DNA of 64,000 nt from Rhodanobacter sp. Soil772. GTDB taxonomy: Bacteria > Pseudomonadota > Gammaproteobacteria > Xanthomonadales > Rhodanobacteraceae. Position numbers and translations under genes: made by a program. The notes beneath the pieces were generated by a model. The model did not search any database and was not told where the DNA came from. It worked only from the letters and a program-made list of their open reading frames with translations. How positions within the stretch are numbered: position 1 is the stretch's first letter; every line of letters begins with the position of its first letter. The stretch covers positions 158,688-222,687 of the forward strand of contig NZ_LMSK01000003.1 in the NCBI RefSeq assembly GCF_001428385.1, in the 5' to 3' direction. Below are positions 19,961-29,054 of the stretch, piece after piece.

Positions 19961-21724
19961 ATGCGCTGGCGTACCGTTGGCCTGTTGCTGGCGATGCTGA
20001 TCATCGTCGGCCTGCCGTATATCGTCACGCTGCAGGGAGCGCGCGATACCGAGCAGGCCACCGAGTGGGTGGTCCGTTCGACCGAGGTGAAGTCGCTGGC
20101 CTATCGGGTCGCTTATGTCGTGCACGACAGCGAGGCGGCCACCTATCGTCTGCTGGCAGGCGACGTGAACGAGGCCACGCATGCGCGTGCGGCGCGGGTC
20201 GGCAAGGAGGTGCCGCCGCTGCTGCAGGAACTGCGCAAGATGACCCGCGACAATCCCGATCAGCAGGCGCTGATGGGTGCCCTGGCCGGCGGCGTCAATG
20301 GCCGCCTGACCCTGATGAACCAGGCGCTGGCCCGGCTGCAGCAGGGCAATCCGGAGGGTGCCCGGCAGTCGCTGCGTGACGCCGACGACCTGTTCGGCAT
20401 GAATGCGCAGATTGCCGGCATCGTGCAGATCGAGGACGGCCTGCTGAAGCAACGCCGGGAGGAGGCCACGCGGCAGTCCCTCGATGGGCGCATCGTGCTT
20501 TCGATCACCGCGCTGGCGCAGATCCTGCTGCTGGCCATCATCGTGATCGCCTCCGAGCGGCAGATCGGCCGGCGTCTGCTGGCCGAGACCCGCGAGGGCC
20601 GCGCGGTGCTGCGTTCGCAGCTGATCTTCCAGGCGGTGCGCGAACCGATCGCGCTGTTCGACGAAAACCTGAACAGCCTGCTGGTGAACAACGCCTTCAG
20701 CGAGCTGTACGGGATGGACTCGGGGCAGCGCTCGCAGCCGCTGGTGCAGATCGGCGAAGGCGCCTGGAGCGACAACGTGCTGCTGCAACGCCTGAACGAC
20801 GTGCTGCTGCGCGATCGCGAGCTGTGGGACCACGAGCTGGTCCAGCGCACCGTCGACGGGATCGATCGGCACCTGGTGATCAATGCACGCCGGCTGCAGC
20901 AGCACGACGGCGGCGCGCCGGCGCTGCTGCTGACGGTCAGCGACGTCACCACGCGCGCGCTGGCCGAGCAGCAGGTGAACGAGCTCAATCGCCAGTTGGA
21001 AGGCAAGGTCACGCAGATCTCCGACGTCAACCGCGAACTGGAGGCGTTCAGTTATTCGGTGTCGCACGACCTGCGCGCGCCGCTGCGCCATATCGCCGGG
21101 TTCGCGCGCAAGCTGGAGCAGCACCTGGGCGACCACGTCGACGAAAAATCCGGCCACTACATCGAGGTGATCGCCAGCTCGGCGCAGCGCATGGCCGTGC
21201 TGATCGACGACCTGCTGGTGTTCTCGCGGCTCGGCCGCGGCGCGCTGCGGCTGCAGGCGGTGGACATGCAGTCGCTGGTCGACGAGGCCCGCGCGCTGGC
21301 CGAATCGGGTGTGCCGGATCGGCGTATGGTGTGGACCATCGCGCCGTTGCCGATGGTGATCGGCGATGAGAACATGCTGCGCACGGTCTGGCAGAACCTG
21401 CTCGGCAACGCGGTGAAGTACACCGGGCATTGCGAGGTGGCGCGCATCGCGGTGAGCGTGCAGCAGGGGCGCAATGGCGACTACGAATTCACGGTAAGCG
21501 ACAACGGTGCGGGGTTCGACATGCAGTATGCGGACAAGTTGTTCGGCGTGTTCCAGCGCCTGCACCGCGCTTCGGAATTCCCGGGCAACGGGATCGGGCT
21601 GGCCAACGTGCGACGGATCGTGGCGCGCCACGGCGGTCGCGTCTGGGCCGAGGCCGAGCCGGGGCAGGGTGCCCATTTCCATTTCTCGCTGCCGGCCACC
21701 GACGCGGCCGGCACACGCACCTGA
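19961..21724 (+). CDS. CHASE3-PAS sensor histidine kinase
   Basis: The start was set at the ATG preceded by AGGGGAG, giving a 587-residue protein that begins at a membrane helix; in-frame upstream ATGs at 19880 and 19943 have poorer ribosome sites. Order: helix 1 (LLLAMLIIVGLPYIVTLQGA), a periplasmic four-helix CHASE3-like sensor (about residues 35-175), helix 2 (LAQILLLAIIVIA), a PAS domain (about 215-320), then a HisKA domain with phospho-acceptor in YSVSHDLRAPLRHIAGFA and a HATPase domain (NLLGNAVKY, DNGAGFD, GNGIGLANV). The His box is of the phytochrome-kinase type, which usually pairs with small receivers such as the one encoded next. Signal unknown. Confidence 0.9.
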   Translation: MRWRTVGLLLAMLIIVGLPYIVTLQGARDTEQATEWVVRSTEVKSLAYRVAYVVHDSEAATYRLLAGDVNEATHARAARVGKEVPPLLQELRKMTRDNPDQQALMGALAGGVNGRLTLMNQALARLQQGNPEGARQSLRDADDLFGMNAQIAGIVQIEDGLLKQRREEATRQSLDGRIVLSITALAQILLLAIIVIASERQIGRRLLAETREGRAVLRSQLIFQAVREPIALFDENLNSLLVNNAFSELYGMDSGQRSQPLVQIGEGAWSDNVLLQRLNDVLLRDRELWDHELVQRTVDGIDRHLVINARRLQQHDGGAPALLLTVSDVTTRALAEQQVNELNRQLEGKVTQISDVNRELEAFSYSVSHDLRAPLRHIAGFARKLEQHLGDHVDEKSGHYIEVIASSAQRMAVLIDDLLVFSRLGRGALRLQAVDMQSLVDEARALAESGVPDRRMVWTIAPLPMVIGDENMLRTVWQNLLGNAVKYTGHCEVARIAVSVQQGRNGDYEFTVSDNGAGFDMQYADKLFGVFQRLHRASEFPGNGIGLANVRRIVARHGGRVWAEAEPGQGAHFHFSLPATDAAGTRT

Positions 21725-21733
21725 GAGCGAAGC

Positions 21734-22180
21734 ATGAACAAGAAAGACCTGCGCACCATCCTGCTGGTCGAAGACAGCCTGGCCGACGCCGAAATGGCGA
21801 TGGACGCGCTCGGCGAAGCGCACCTGGCCAACCCGGTGGTGCACGTGGAAGACGGCGTGGAGTGCATGGACTATCTCTACTGCCGCGGTGCGTGGGCCGC
21901 ACGCGATCCGGGCGATCCGGCGGTGGTGTTGCTGGACATCAAGATGCCGCGCATGAACGGGCTGGACGTGCTGACCGCGATGCGTGCCGATGAGCGGCTG
22001 CGGCGGATTCCGGTGGTGATCCTGTCGTCCTCGCGCGAGGAAAGCGACCTGGCGCGCAGCTGGGACCTGGGCGCCAATGCCTACGTGATCAAGCCGGTCG
22101 ACGTGGACCAGTTCTTCGACGCGGTGCGCACGTTGGGGCAGTTCTGGGCGGTGCTCAACCAGGCGCCCGAGCACGAATGA
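21734..22180 (+). CDS. Single-domain response regulator (Rcp1-like receiver)
   Basis: This 148-residue protein is a receiver domain only, with no output domain. The acidic pair is in ILLVEDSLADAEMA, the phosphorylatable Asp in VVLLDIKMPRMNGLD, Ser in VVILSSSREE and Lys in YVIKPVD. It follows the CHASE3 kinase by nine bases and is its probable phosphate acceptor, passing the signal on by protein contact. The extra loop after the second strand (YLYCRGAWAARDPGD) is typical of Rcp1-type regulators. Confidence 0.92.
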   Translation: MNKKDLRTILLVEDSLADAEMAMDALGEAHLANPVVHVEDGVECMDYLYCRGAWAARDPGDPAVVLLDIKMPRMNGLDVLTAMRADERLRRIPVVILSSSREESDLARSWDLGANAYVIKPVDVDQFFDAVRTLGQFWAVLNQAPEHE

Positions 22181-22258
22181 GCGAATGGAACGCGGCGACT
22201 CGCATCGGCCCCAGGCTGCATGCGGCGCCGGAAACGGGCGGGGGCAGCAGGGAACCAT

Positions 22259-23827
22259 ATGCCAAACCGGCAACTTCGGGCGATACCGGCCATCCGGGTG
22301 CTGCAAGTCGAGGACAGCCAGCTCGATGCCGAGCTGGTGCTGGCCGAGCTTGATGCCGATCACATCGGCTACGAGGTGCGCCTGGTCGACGACGAGGCGA
22401 GCTTCCTCGCCGCGCTGATCGGCTTCAGGCCGCACATCGTTTTGTCGGACCTCAGCATGCCCGGGTTTTCCGGTCAGCATGCGCTCGACCTGCTGCGCCG
22501 GCGCGACGAGGACCTGCCTTTCATCTTCGTCTCCGCCACGCTGGGCGAGGAGGCGGCGATCGAGGCGCTGCGCAACGGCGCCACCGACTACATCCTGAAG
22601 CAGAACCCGGCCCGGCTGGCCAGCGCGGTGCGCCGCGCGCTAAGCGAGGCCGAAGCGCGCCGGGCCAGCCGCCGCTCCGAGGCGGAGCTGATCCGCGCGC
22701 AGCGTTTCGAGAGCCTGGCGATGCTCGCCGGCGGCCTCAGCCACGACTTGCGCAATTTGCTGCAGCCGCTGCTGCTGGCCGGCGACAGCCTGCAGGATTA
22801 CCAGGACGACCCGCGCCTGGCGCGGCTGGGCAAGCTGGTGCGCGACTGCGGCAAGCGCGGCCTGGACATGGTGCACTCGATGCTGTCGTTCGCGCGCGGC
22901 GCGCGCCGCGCGGAGCAGGTGCGGCTGGGCGCGCTGTTCAGTGCGTTCGATCTGCTGATGCAGGGCAGCGTGCCGCGTACGGTATCGATGGAACTGGTCA
23001 TCGACGATCCCGAACTGTCGTTCGAGGGCAACCACACCGAACTGCAGCAATGCCTGCTCAACCTGTGCCTGAACGCGATCCAGGCCATGCCGGACGGCGG
23101 CCATCTGCGCGTCGAGGCCACGCAGACGTCATTGTCGGCGGATTTCTTCCTGCCGGAAGAACAGCCGCGACTGGGCCGTTACCTGTGCATCAGCGTGATC
23201 GACGATGGCCCCGGCATGGACCAGTCGGTGCTCGAGCATCTGTTCGAACCGTTCTTCACCACCAAGGAAGCCGGCACCGGACTCGGCCTGCTTTCATGCC
23301 AGCGGATCGTCGACAGCCACGGTGGCGTGATGCGGGTGGACAGCGAACCGGGCCGCGGCACCCGCTTCGACCTGTATTTCCCGCTGGAGGAGCCGGTCGT
23401 CGACGGCGGCCAGCCGGAGGGCGAAGACGACCTGGAAGGCGCCGCCGAACGCGTGCTGGTGGTGGTGGAGGAGGCCGGCCAGCTGTCGCTGCTGGCCGAT
23501 ACACTCGATGCCTACGGCTATCAGGCGCATGCCAGTCAGAGCGGTACCGCCGCGCTGCAATGGATCGAAGCCGGCGGCCTGCCCGACCTGGTGGTGCTGG
23601 ATGCGGACATGAACCTGTTCACCGGCGTGCGCACGCTGGCCGCGCTGATCGAGCATGGCTACAGTGGCGCGGTGATCCTGCTGGCGCGCCCCGGCGCCAC
23701 GCCGGACCTGCGCGAACTGCCCCTGCTGGAACACCTCTACGTGATCGACAAGCCGGTCACCACCCAGGCGTTGCTGCGCGCCTTGCGCAAGGCGCTGAAT
23801 GCGGCCGGCAACGCGGCCGATGCGTGA
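22259..23827 (+). CDS. Hybrid REC - histidine kinase - degenerate REC protein
   Basis: The start was chosen at the ATG after CAGGGA, giving 522 residues. The N-terminal receiver is intact (LQVEDSQLDAELV, LSDLSMPGFSG, YILKQNP). A soluble kinase core follows with the phospho-acceptor His in GGLSHDLRNLLQP and ATP-binding motifs LCLNAIQAMPDGG, DDGPGMD and GTGLGLLSC. The C-terminal receiver-like domain (about 395-520) has EE in place of the usual DD pair (VVVEEAG) and lacks the conserved Thr/Ser (ILLARPG), although Asp (VVLDADM) and Lys (IDKPV) remain, so it may not be phosphorylated normally. There is no membrane segment. It is probably the next relay step after the preceding kinase and receiver. 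Confidence 0.88.
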   Translation: MPNRQLRAIPAIRVLQVEDSQLDAELVLAELDADHIGYEVRLVDDEASFLAALIGFRPHIVLSDLSMPGFSGQHALDLLRRRDEDLPFIFVSATLGEEAAIEALRNGATDYILKQNPARLASAVRRALSEAEARRASRRSEAELIRAQRFESLAMLAGGLSHDLRNLLQPLLLAGDSLQDYQDDPRLARLGKLVRDCGKRGLDMVHSMLSFARGARRAEQVRLGALFSAFDLLMQGSVPRTVSMELVIDDPELSFEGNHTELQQCLLNLCLNAIQAMPDGGHLRVEATQTSLSADFFLPEEQPRLGRYLCISVIDDGPGMDQSVLEHLFEPFFTTKEAGTGLGLLSCQRIVDSHGGVMRVDSEPGRGTRFDLYFPLEEPVVDGGQPEGEDDLEGAAERVLVVVEEAGQLSLLADTLDAYGYQAHASQSGTAALQWIEAGGLPDLVVLDADMNLFTGVRTLAALIEHGYSGAVILLARPGATPDLRELPLLEHLYVIDKPVTTQALLRALRKALNAAGNAADA

Positions 23828-23859
23828 GCCGCGCGGGTACGACGACCACGAGGACAAGG

Positions 23860-25185
23860 ATGTTTGCGGACTACCTTGATCTGGCCCTGCGCAGCTTCCG
23901 CCGCAGCAAGGCGCTGACCGCGCTTGTCGTGCTGTTGATGGGCTGTGGCGTGGCCACCTGCATGGTCACCTTCGCGGTGTTTCGCGCCACCGCAGCCGAT
24001 CCGATTCCTTGGAAGTCGAACCAGCTGTTCGTGCCGCAGATCGACAACTTCGGGCCGGCGCAGAACTGGAAGGGCGAGCCGCCGAACCTGCTCAGCTACA
24101 CCGACGCCACGGTATTGCTGCATGCGCGACAGGCGCGGCGGCAGGTGCTGATCTACGGCAGCAAGTGGACGGTAATGCCGGGTGACGCGCAGCACCTGCC
24201 GTCTTCACAGGAGGGCGATGCGGTCAGCCATGACTTCTTCGCGATGTTCGACGTGCCGTTCCGTTACGGCGGCGGCTGGTCGGCCAGCGACGACGATCAG
24301 CGCGCGGCGGTGGTGGTGATCAGTAGCGCGCTTAACCAGAAACTGTTCGGCGGCGCCGACAGCGTGGGCCGCGAGATCAATCTGGATACGCACGCCTACC
24401 GCATCGTGGGCGTGCTGGACAACTGGAATCCCAGCCCGCGCTTCTTCGATGTGAGCAGCACGTGGTATCCCTTCAGTCATCCCCGCCAGCTGTATCTCCC
24501 GTTCAGCCGTGCCATCGATCTGCAGAAAGCCGCCAGCACCAACTTCTATTGCAGCACAAACTCGGTCGATCCCTACCTGCCGAACTGGGACAGCATCCTG
24601 CACAGCGAATGCGCGTGGATCGCCGCGTGGGTGGAGCTGCCCACGCGCGCTGACGTGGAGCGCTACCGCGGCTGGCTGCACAACTACGCGGCTGAACAGC
24701 AGCGCGTCGGCCGCTTTGCGTGGCCGCCCAACGTGCGCCTGTCCGATGTCGGGCAGTGGCTGGACGTGATGAAAGTGGTGCCGAAGGCATCGGCGCTGTC
24801 GATGATCGTCTCGGCGAGTTTTCTGCTGATCTGTCTGGTCAACGTGGTCGGCCTGATGCTGGCCCGCTTCATGCGCCGCGCGCCGGAGATCGGCGTGCGC
24901 CGCGCGCTGGGCGCGTCGCGCGGCGCGATCTATCGCCAGTTTCTGGTCGAGGCGGCGGCGATTGGATTGGCCGGTGGCGTGCTGGGCCTGCTGCTGACGG
25001 CGCTGGGCATGGCCGGCATCGGTCACGTGTTCGAGCCGGAAATCGCCCGGCTGGCGACGCTGGATGCATCGCTGTTGCTGCTGACCGTGCTGGTCGCGGT
25101 GGCGGCCAGCTTGGTCGCCGCGCTGTATCCCACCTGGCGCGCCGCCCAGGTGCAGCCGGCGTGGCAGCTGAAGTCGAACGGATGA
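23860..25185 (+). CDS. MacB/FtsX-type ABC transporter permease, first of a pair
   Basis: The 441-residue protein has the MacB-type layout: an N-terminal membrane helix (LTALVVLLMGCGVATCMVTF), a large periplasmic domain (about residues 45-310), then three C-terminal helices with the FtsX signature (RAPEIGVRRALGASRGAIYR). Such permeases form mechanotransmission or efflux complexes with a MacA-like adaptor and an ABC ATPase. Neither partner gene is present next to it. The frame is open upstream inside the kinase gene, but only this ATG gives the permease N-terminus. The stop overlaps the next permease start (ATGA). Confidence 0.9.
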   Translation: MFADYLDLALRSFRRSKALTALVVLLMGCGVATCMVTFAVFRATAADPIPWKSNQLFVPQIDNFGPAQNWKGEPPNLLSYTDATVLLHARQARRQVLIYGSKWTVMPGDAQHLPSSQEGDAVSHDFFAMFDVPFRYGGGWSASDDDQRAAVVVISSALNQKLFGGADSVGREINLDTHAYRIVGVLDNWNPSPRFFDVSSTWYPFSHPRQLYLPFSRAIDLQKAASTNFYCSTNSVDPYLPNWDSILHSECAWIAAWVELPTRADVERYRGWLHNYAAEQQRVGRFAWPPNVRLSDVGQWLDVMKVVPKASALSMIVSASFLLICLVNVVGLMLARFMRRAPEIGVRRALGASRGAIYRQFLVEAAAIGLAGGVLGLLLTALGMAGIGHVFEPEIARLATLDASLLLLTVLVAVAASLVAALYPTWRAAQVQPAWQLKSNG

Positions 25186-26450
25186 ACATGACGATGCAGA
25201 TACGACCGATCCTGGCCGCGTTGCGTCGGCACAAGATGGCCACGCTGCTGATCGTGCTGCAGATCGCGCTGACCCTGGCGGTGGTCAGCAACGCGCTGTT
25301 CATCGTCAAGACGCGGGTGCTGCATCTGTCGCGCCCGACCGGCACCGACGAGGCGCATCTGTTCGTCATCAAGAACGGGTGGATCGGCCAGCCGGACGTA
25401 CCGCACATCGACGCGCAGATGCGCGCCGATCTGGTGACGTTGCGCAGCCTGCCGGGCGTGCACAACGCGTTTGCCAGCGAAGCCTATCCGATGCAAGAGG
25501 GCGGTGGCGGGCTGGTGCGCATCAAGCATCAGGTCGCGCAGACGACGAAGGCGCAGCTCGCCCTTTCCTATTTCGCCGACGAGCACGCACTCGACACGTT
25601 CGGCACCGCGCTCGTGGCTGGCCGCAATTTCCGCGCCGACGAGATCGTGAGCCTCGGTCCGTACGATGCGTCGAGACCGGCGGTGATCATCATTACGCGC
25701 GACCTGGCGCACAAGCTTTTCCCTGACGGCGCGGCGGTGGGCCAGCGCGTCTATCTCAGCGACGACGGCCCGAGCACGATCATCGGCATGGTCGATCGAC
25801 TGCAAGGCAGTTACGCGGGCAGCAGCACGCGTTCGATCGACGAGGACACCGTCCTGGTGCCGGCGCGTTACGCCAGCTCCGACGACGGGGCGAGCTATGC
25901 CGGCGGTACGGTCTATCTGGTGCGCGCGCAACCGGGCCAGCTCGCGGCGGTACTGCGCGCGGCGCCGGCTGCACTGGTCGCGCAGAACCGCATGCGCGTG
26001 ATCAGCCCGGAAGACGGCGTGGTTACTCTGGAACAGGCGCGCACAAAGGCCTACGCCACCGATCGCGGCGTGGCGATCATGATGGGCGCGGTGTGCGTGT
26101 TGCTGCTGCTGGCGACGGCCGGTGGCATCGTGGGCTTGAGCAGCTTCTGGGTCGGCCAGCGCCGTCGCTCGATCGGCGTGCGGCGTGCATTGGGCGCGAC
26201 GCGCGGCGACATCCTGCGTTATTTCCAGACCGAAAATGCCCTGATCGTCGGTATCGGCGTGGTGCTGGGCGTGGCACTCGGCATCGCCGCGAACCTGTCG
26301 CTGATGACGCACTACGAACTGCCGCGGATGCCGCTGTGGGTGCTGGGTGTCGGCGCGCTGTTGCTGTGGCTGCTTGGCCAGCTGGCTGTGTTCGGCCCGG
26401 CGCGGAGCGCCGCTGCGGTGCCGCCGGTGGAGGCGACGCGCTCGGTGTGA
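25182..26450 (+). CDS. MacB/FtsX-type ABC transporter permease, second of a pair
   Basis: The 422-residue protein has an N-terminal helix (MATLLIVLQIALTLAVVSNA), a periplasmic domain (about 45-280) and three C-terminal helices with the FtsX motif (RRRSIGVRRALGATRGDILR). It shares layout with the preceding permease, and the two start and stop codons overlap, so they probably form a heterodimer. The ATPase must be supplied from elsewhere. Transcription runs convergently into pilR, with only 12 bases between the stops and no visible terminator. Confidence 0.9.
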   Translation: MNMTMQIRPILAALRRHKMATLLIVLQIALTLAVVSNALFIVKTRVLHLSRPTGTDEAHLFVIKNGWIGQPDVPHIDAQMRADLVTLRSLPGVHNAFASEAYPMQEGGGGLVRIKHQVAQTTKAQLALSYFADEHALDTFGTALVAGRNFRADEIVSLGPYDASRPAVIIITRDLAHKLFPDGAAVGQRVYLSDDGPSTIIGMVDRLQGSYAGSSTRSIDEDTVLVPARYASSDDGASYAGGTVYLVRAQPGQLAAVLRAAPAALVAQNRMRVISPEDGVVTLEQARTKAYATDRGVAIMMGAVCVLLLLATAGGIVGLSSFWVGQRRRSIGVRRALGATRGDILRYFQTENALIVGIGVVLGVALGIAANLSLMTHYELPRMPLWVLGVGALLLWLLGQLAVFGPARSAAAVPPVEATRSV

Positions 26451-26462
26451 GCGTGCTCTGCC

Positions 26463-27851
26463 TCAGTCGATGCCGAGCTTCTTCAGCTTGTAGCGCAGCG
26501 CGCGGAAGGTGATGCCGAGTTTGCGGGCGGCGGCGGTCTTGTTGTAGCGCGATTCTTCCAGTGCCTTGACGATGGCGGTGCGCTCGAGGTTGCTGATGTA
26601 GTCGTCGAGACCGCCGTTGGCGCTGGCGGCCGCTGGTGCCGGCGCTGCCTGCTGGCCTGGTGTCGCCGCCTCCTGGCTGGGCCGCGCGCTGCGTTGGGGC
26701 AGCATCAGGTCGACGGCTTCGATGGTGCTGCCGTCGCACATCGCCATCGCGCGTTCGAGGACGTTTTCCAGTTCGCGCACGTTGCCGGGGAAGTCGTACG
26801 CGTCCAGCGCGTCGCGGGCGGACGGCGACAACTGACCGATGCTTTCGCCGCTCTTGCCGGCCAGCGCCTTGAGGATGAACGCGGACAGCTGCGGCACGTC
26901 GCCGCGGCGCTCGCGCAACGGCGGCACGCGCAGCTCGATCACGTTGATGCGGTAGAACAGATCCTGGCGGAACTGGCCCTGCTCGACCAGCTGGCCGAGG
27001 TTCTTGTGGGTAGCCGAGAGGATGCGCACGTCCACCGGGATTTCGTCGCGGCCGCCGATCGGGCGCACCGCCTTTTCCTGGATCGCGCGCAGCAGCTTCA
27101 CCTGCATGTGCAGCGGCAGTTCGGCTACTTCGTCGAGGAACAGGGTGCCGCCCTGGGCGGCCTGGAACAAGCCTTCCTTGTCCACGCTGGCGCCGGTGAA
27201 ACTGCCCTTGCGGTGACCGAAGAACTCGCTCTCCATCAGCTCGGACGGGATCGCGCCGCAGTTGACCGGCACGAACGGGCCGCTGGCGCGCGGGCCCTGC
27301 TCGTGGATCAGCCGCGCCACCAGCTCCTTGCCCACGCCGGATTCGCCGGCGATGTAGACCGGCGCCTGGTTGCGCGCCAGCTTGCCGATGGTGGAGCGCA
27401 CCTGCTGCATCGCCGCGGAGTCGCCGATCAGGCGGTCGCCGGAATCGCCGGTTTTCGCGGCGGCGGCACCGGTGCGCCTTTCCTCGGCCAGGCGCAGCGC
27501 GGTACGCACCAGGCCGCGCAGCATCTGGATGTCGACCGGCTTGGAGACGAAGTCGAATGCGCCGGCCTTCAGCGCGTTCACCGCGGCGTCGACGTTGCCG
27601 TAGGCGGTGATCATCGCCACCGGCATGTCGGGATGGTTCGCGGCGATCAGCTCGATGATCTCGTGGCCGGTGCCGTCAGGCAGCCGCATGTCGGTGAAGC
27701 ACAGGTCGTAGCTGCGTTCGGCCAGCGCGCGGCGTGCCTCGGCGACGGTGCCGACGGCGTCGACCTGCAGGTCCATCCGCCCCAGCGTGATGGTCAGCAG
27801 TTCGCGGATGTCGCGTTCGTCGTCAATGACCAGGACGGTCTGTGGGTTCAT
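26463..27851 (-). CDS. pilR: PilR, sigma-54-dependent response regulator of type IV pilin expression
   Basis: PilR activates pilin transcription with RpoN when phosphorylated by PilS. The 462 residues comprise a receiver (VLVIDDERDIRELL, FTDMRLPDGTGH, FVSKPVD), a sigma-54 AAA+ domain with Walker A GESGVGKELV, the sigma-54-contact motif GSFTGA and Walker B GGTLFLDEVAEL, and a C-terminal Fis-type helix-turn-helix (NKTAAARKLGITFRALRYKL). It is assigned to PilR rather than another NtrC-type regulator by its close match to what I recall of Xanthomonas PilR and by the presence of PilS about 14 kb away on the same strand. Usually pilS directly precedes pilR; here an alpha-glucoside locus lies between them. 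Confidence 0.87.
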   Translation of the reverse strand: MNPQTVLVIDDERDIRELLTITLGRMDLQVDAVGTVAEARRALAERSYDLCFTDMRLPDGTGHEIIELIAANHPDMPVAMITAYGNVDAAVNALKAGAFDFVSKPVDIQMLRGLVRTALRLAEERRTGAAAAKTGDSGDRLIGDSAAMQQVRSTIGKLARNQAPVYIAGESGVGKELVARLIHEQGPRASGPFVPVNCGAIPSELMESEFFGHRKGSFTGASVDKEGLFQAAQGGTLFLDEVAELPLHMQVKLLRAIQEKAVRPIGGRDEIPVDVRILSATHKNLGQLVEQGQFRQDLFYRINVIELRVPPLRERRGDVPQLSAFILKALAGKSGESIGQLSPSARDALDAYDFPGNVRELENVLERAMAMCDGSTIEAVDLMLPQRSARPSQEAATPGQQAAPAPAAASANGGLDDYISNLERTAIVKALEESRYNKTAAARKLGITFRALRYKLKKLGID

Positions 27852-27915
27852 GGCACGGCGCGTGGCTATCGATGCAGCAGAGAATACCCGGCCCCGAGCT
27901 GCGGGGCAAAGACTG

Positions 27916-29016
27916 TTAGTGCCCCAGCCGGCGGTCGAAGAAGCGCACCATCACCGCGTATGCCTCGCGCGATTCGGGCATGTCCGGGTCGGAGAAGAAC
28001 GAATGCCACATGCCGTCCCAGACGTGCAGCTCGGTATCCACCCCGGCCGCGGTCAGCAGGGCCTGGCTGTGCAGGACCGAGCTCAGGGTGAAATCGCGGC
28101 TGCCGGTGATCAGCAGGGTCGGCGGGAATTTCGCCGGCAGCGCGGGCGAATTGGCCGGGAACACCAGCGGATCGCTGGCGCTGGCGCCCTTGAAGTACGG
28201 CAGGTCGGCCAGCTTGAGCGGCCCGGCGGGCGGCGAGTCGCCGCTCAGCACGGGCGCCACGTAGGCGGAATCGCCGCCGAGGTCGCTGATCGAGCCGCAG
28301 AAGGTGCCGATCGCTCCCGGCACCGGCAGCTTGTGGGTGATGATCCGCGCCACCGCCTCGCCGGTGAGCACGCCGCCGGCGGAGCAGCCGTAGATGCCGA
28401 TGTTCCGCGCCGGGTACTGCTTGAGCAGGGCACGGTAGACCGCCTCGACGTCCTCGCTGGCGGTCGGGAACACATGTTCCGGCCCCTGCCGGTAGTCGAC
28501 GCTGACGACCTTGATCCGGCCCAGGCTGGCCAGCGGAATCGACTCCACCAGCCCGCCGCTGTGTGCACCCCACAGGAAGGCGCCGCCGTGCAGGTTGATC
28601 AGCACGCGGTGCCGCTGCTTCGCGGCGATGCCTTGCGCCGGCAGCACCACGTCGGTGGGCACGCCGCCGGCGGTCTCGGCGTGGATCTTCACCGGATAGA
28701 GTTTCTGCATGCGCTTGGCGCGATCGGTGTTGATCCTGTCGTAGTAGGCGCGACTGGCGGCGATCGAGCCGATGCCCGGCGCGTGCCGGCTTTGTTCGAG
28801 CATCCGCTGGAACTGCTGCTGCGCCTCGGGCGACGCATACGCCGAGTACGGCACGACGAAGGCGGGCACGCTCACGTTGCCGCGGCTGTCGACGCCGGGC
28901 CGCTGCGCTTGCGCGAACGCCGCGGTGCTGAACATACTGATGTAGAGCAGGCCGATGTAGAGCAGGCCGGTGCAGAACGCGGTTTGCATCAGCCGGTGGG
29001 TGCGTAGTGCAGGCAT
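27916..29016 (-). CDS. Secreted HSL-family alpha/beta hydrolase (esterase)
   Basis: The 366-residue product starts with a hydrophobic signal segment (FCTGLLYIGLLYISMFSTAA, then FAQA) and a good ribosome site (GAGGAGAAAGG). It has the hormone-sensitive-lipase layout: oxyanion motif NLHGGAFLWG, nucleophile in YGCSAGG, acid Asp in TGSRDFTLSS and catalytic His in DGMWHSFF. HSL-type enzymes cleave short-chain acyl esters. As the last gene after two secreted GH65 enzymes, a natural guess is deacylation of an esterified sugar or oligosaccharide; this is inference. The gap to GH65 is 38 bases, so it is likely in the same operon. The open frame extends upstream, but without family similarity. Confidence 0.88.
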   Translation of the reverse strand: MPALRTHRLMQTAFCTGLLYIGLLYISMFSTAAFAQAQRPGVDSRGNVSVPAFVVPYSAYASPEAQQQFQRMLEQSRHAPGIGSIAASRAYYDRINTDRAKRMQKLYPVKIHAETAGGVPTDVVLPAQGIAAKQRHRVLINLHGGAFLWGAHSGGLVESIPLASLGRIKVVSVDYRQGPEHVFPTASEDVEAVYRALLKQYPARNIGIYGCSAGGVLTGEAVARIITHKLPVPGAIGTFCGSISDLGGDSAYVAPVLSGDSPPAGPLKLADLPYFKGASASDPLVFPANSPALPAKFPPTLLITGSRDFTLSSVLHSQALLTAAGVDTELHVWDGMWHSFFSDPDMPESREAYAVMVRFFDRRLGH

Positions 29017-29054
29017 GGCCTTTCTCCTCGTCGATGCGGGGGGCGCTGGCGGTT

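Noticed and set aside
26463..27851. The sigma-54 regulator considered as partner of the upstream CHASE3 kinase and ABC permeases
   Set aside because: It is convergent with that cassette and its sequence is closest, from memory, to PilR. The cassette has its own receiver. The alternative is not fully excluded.
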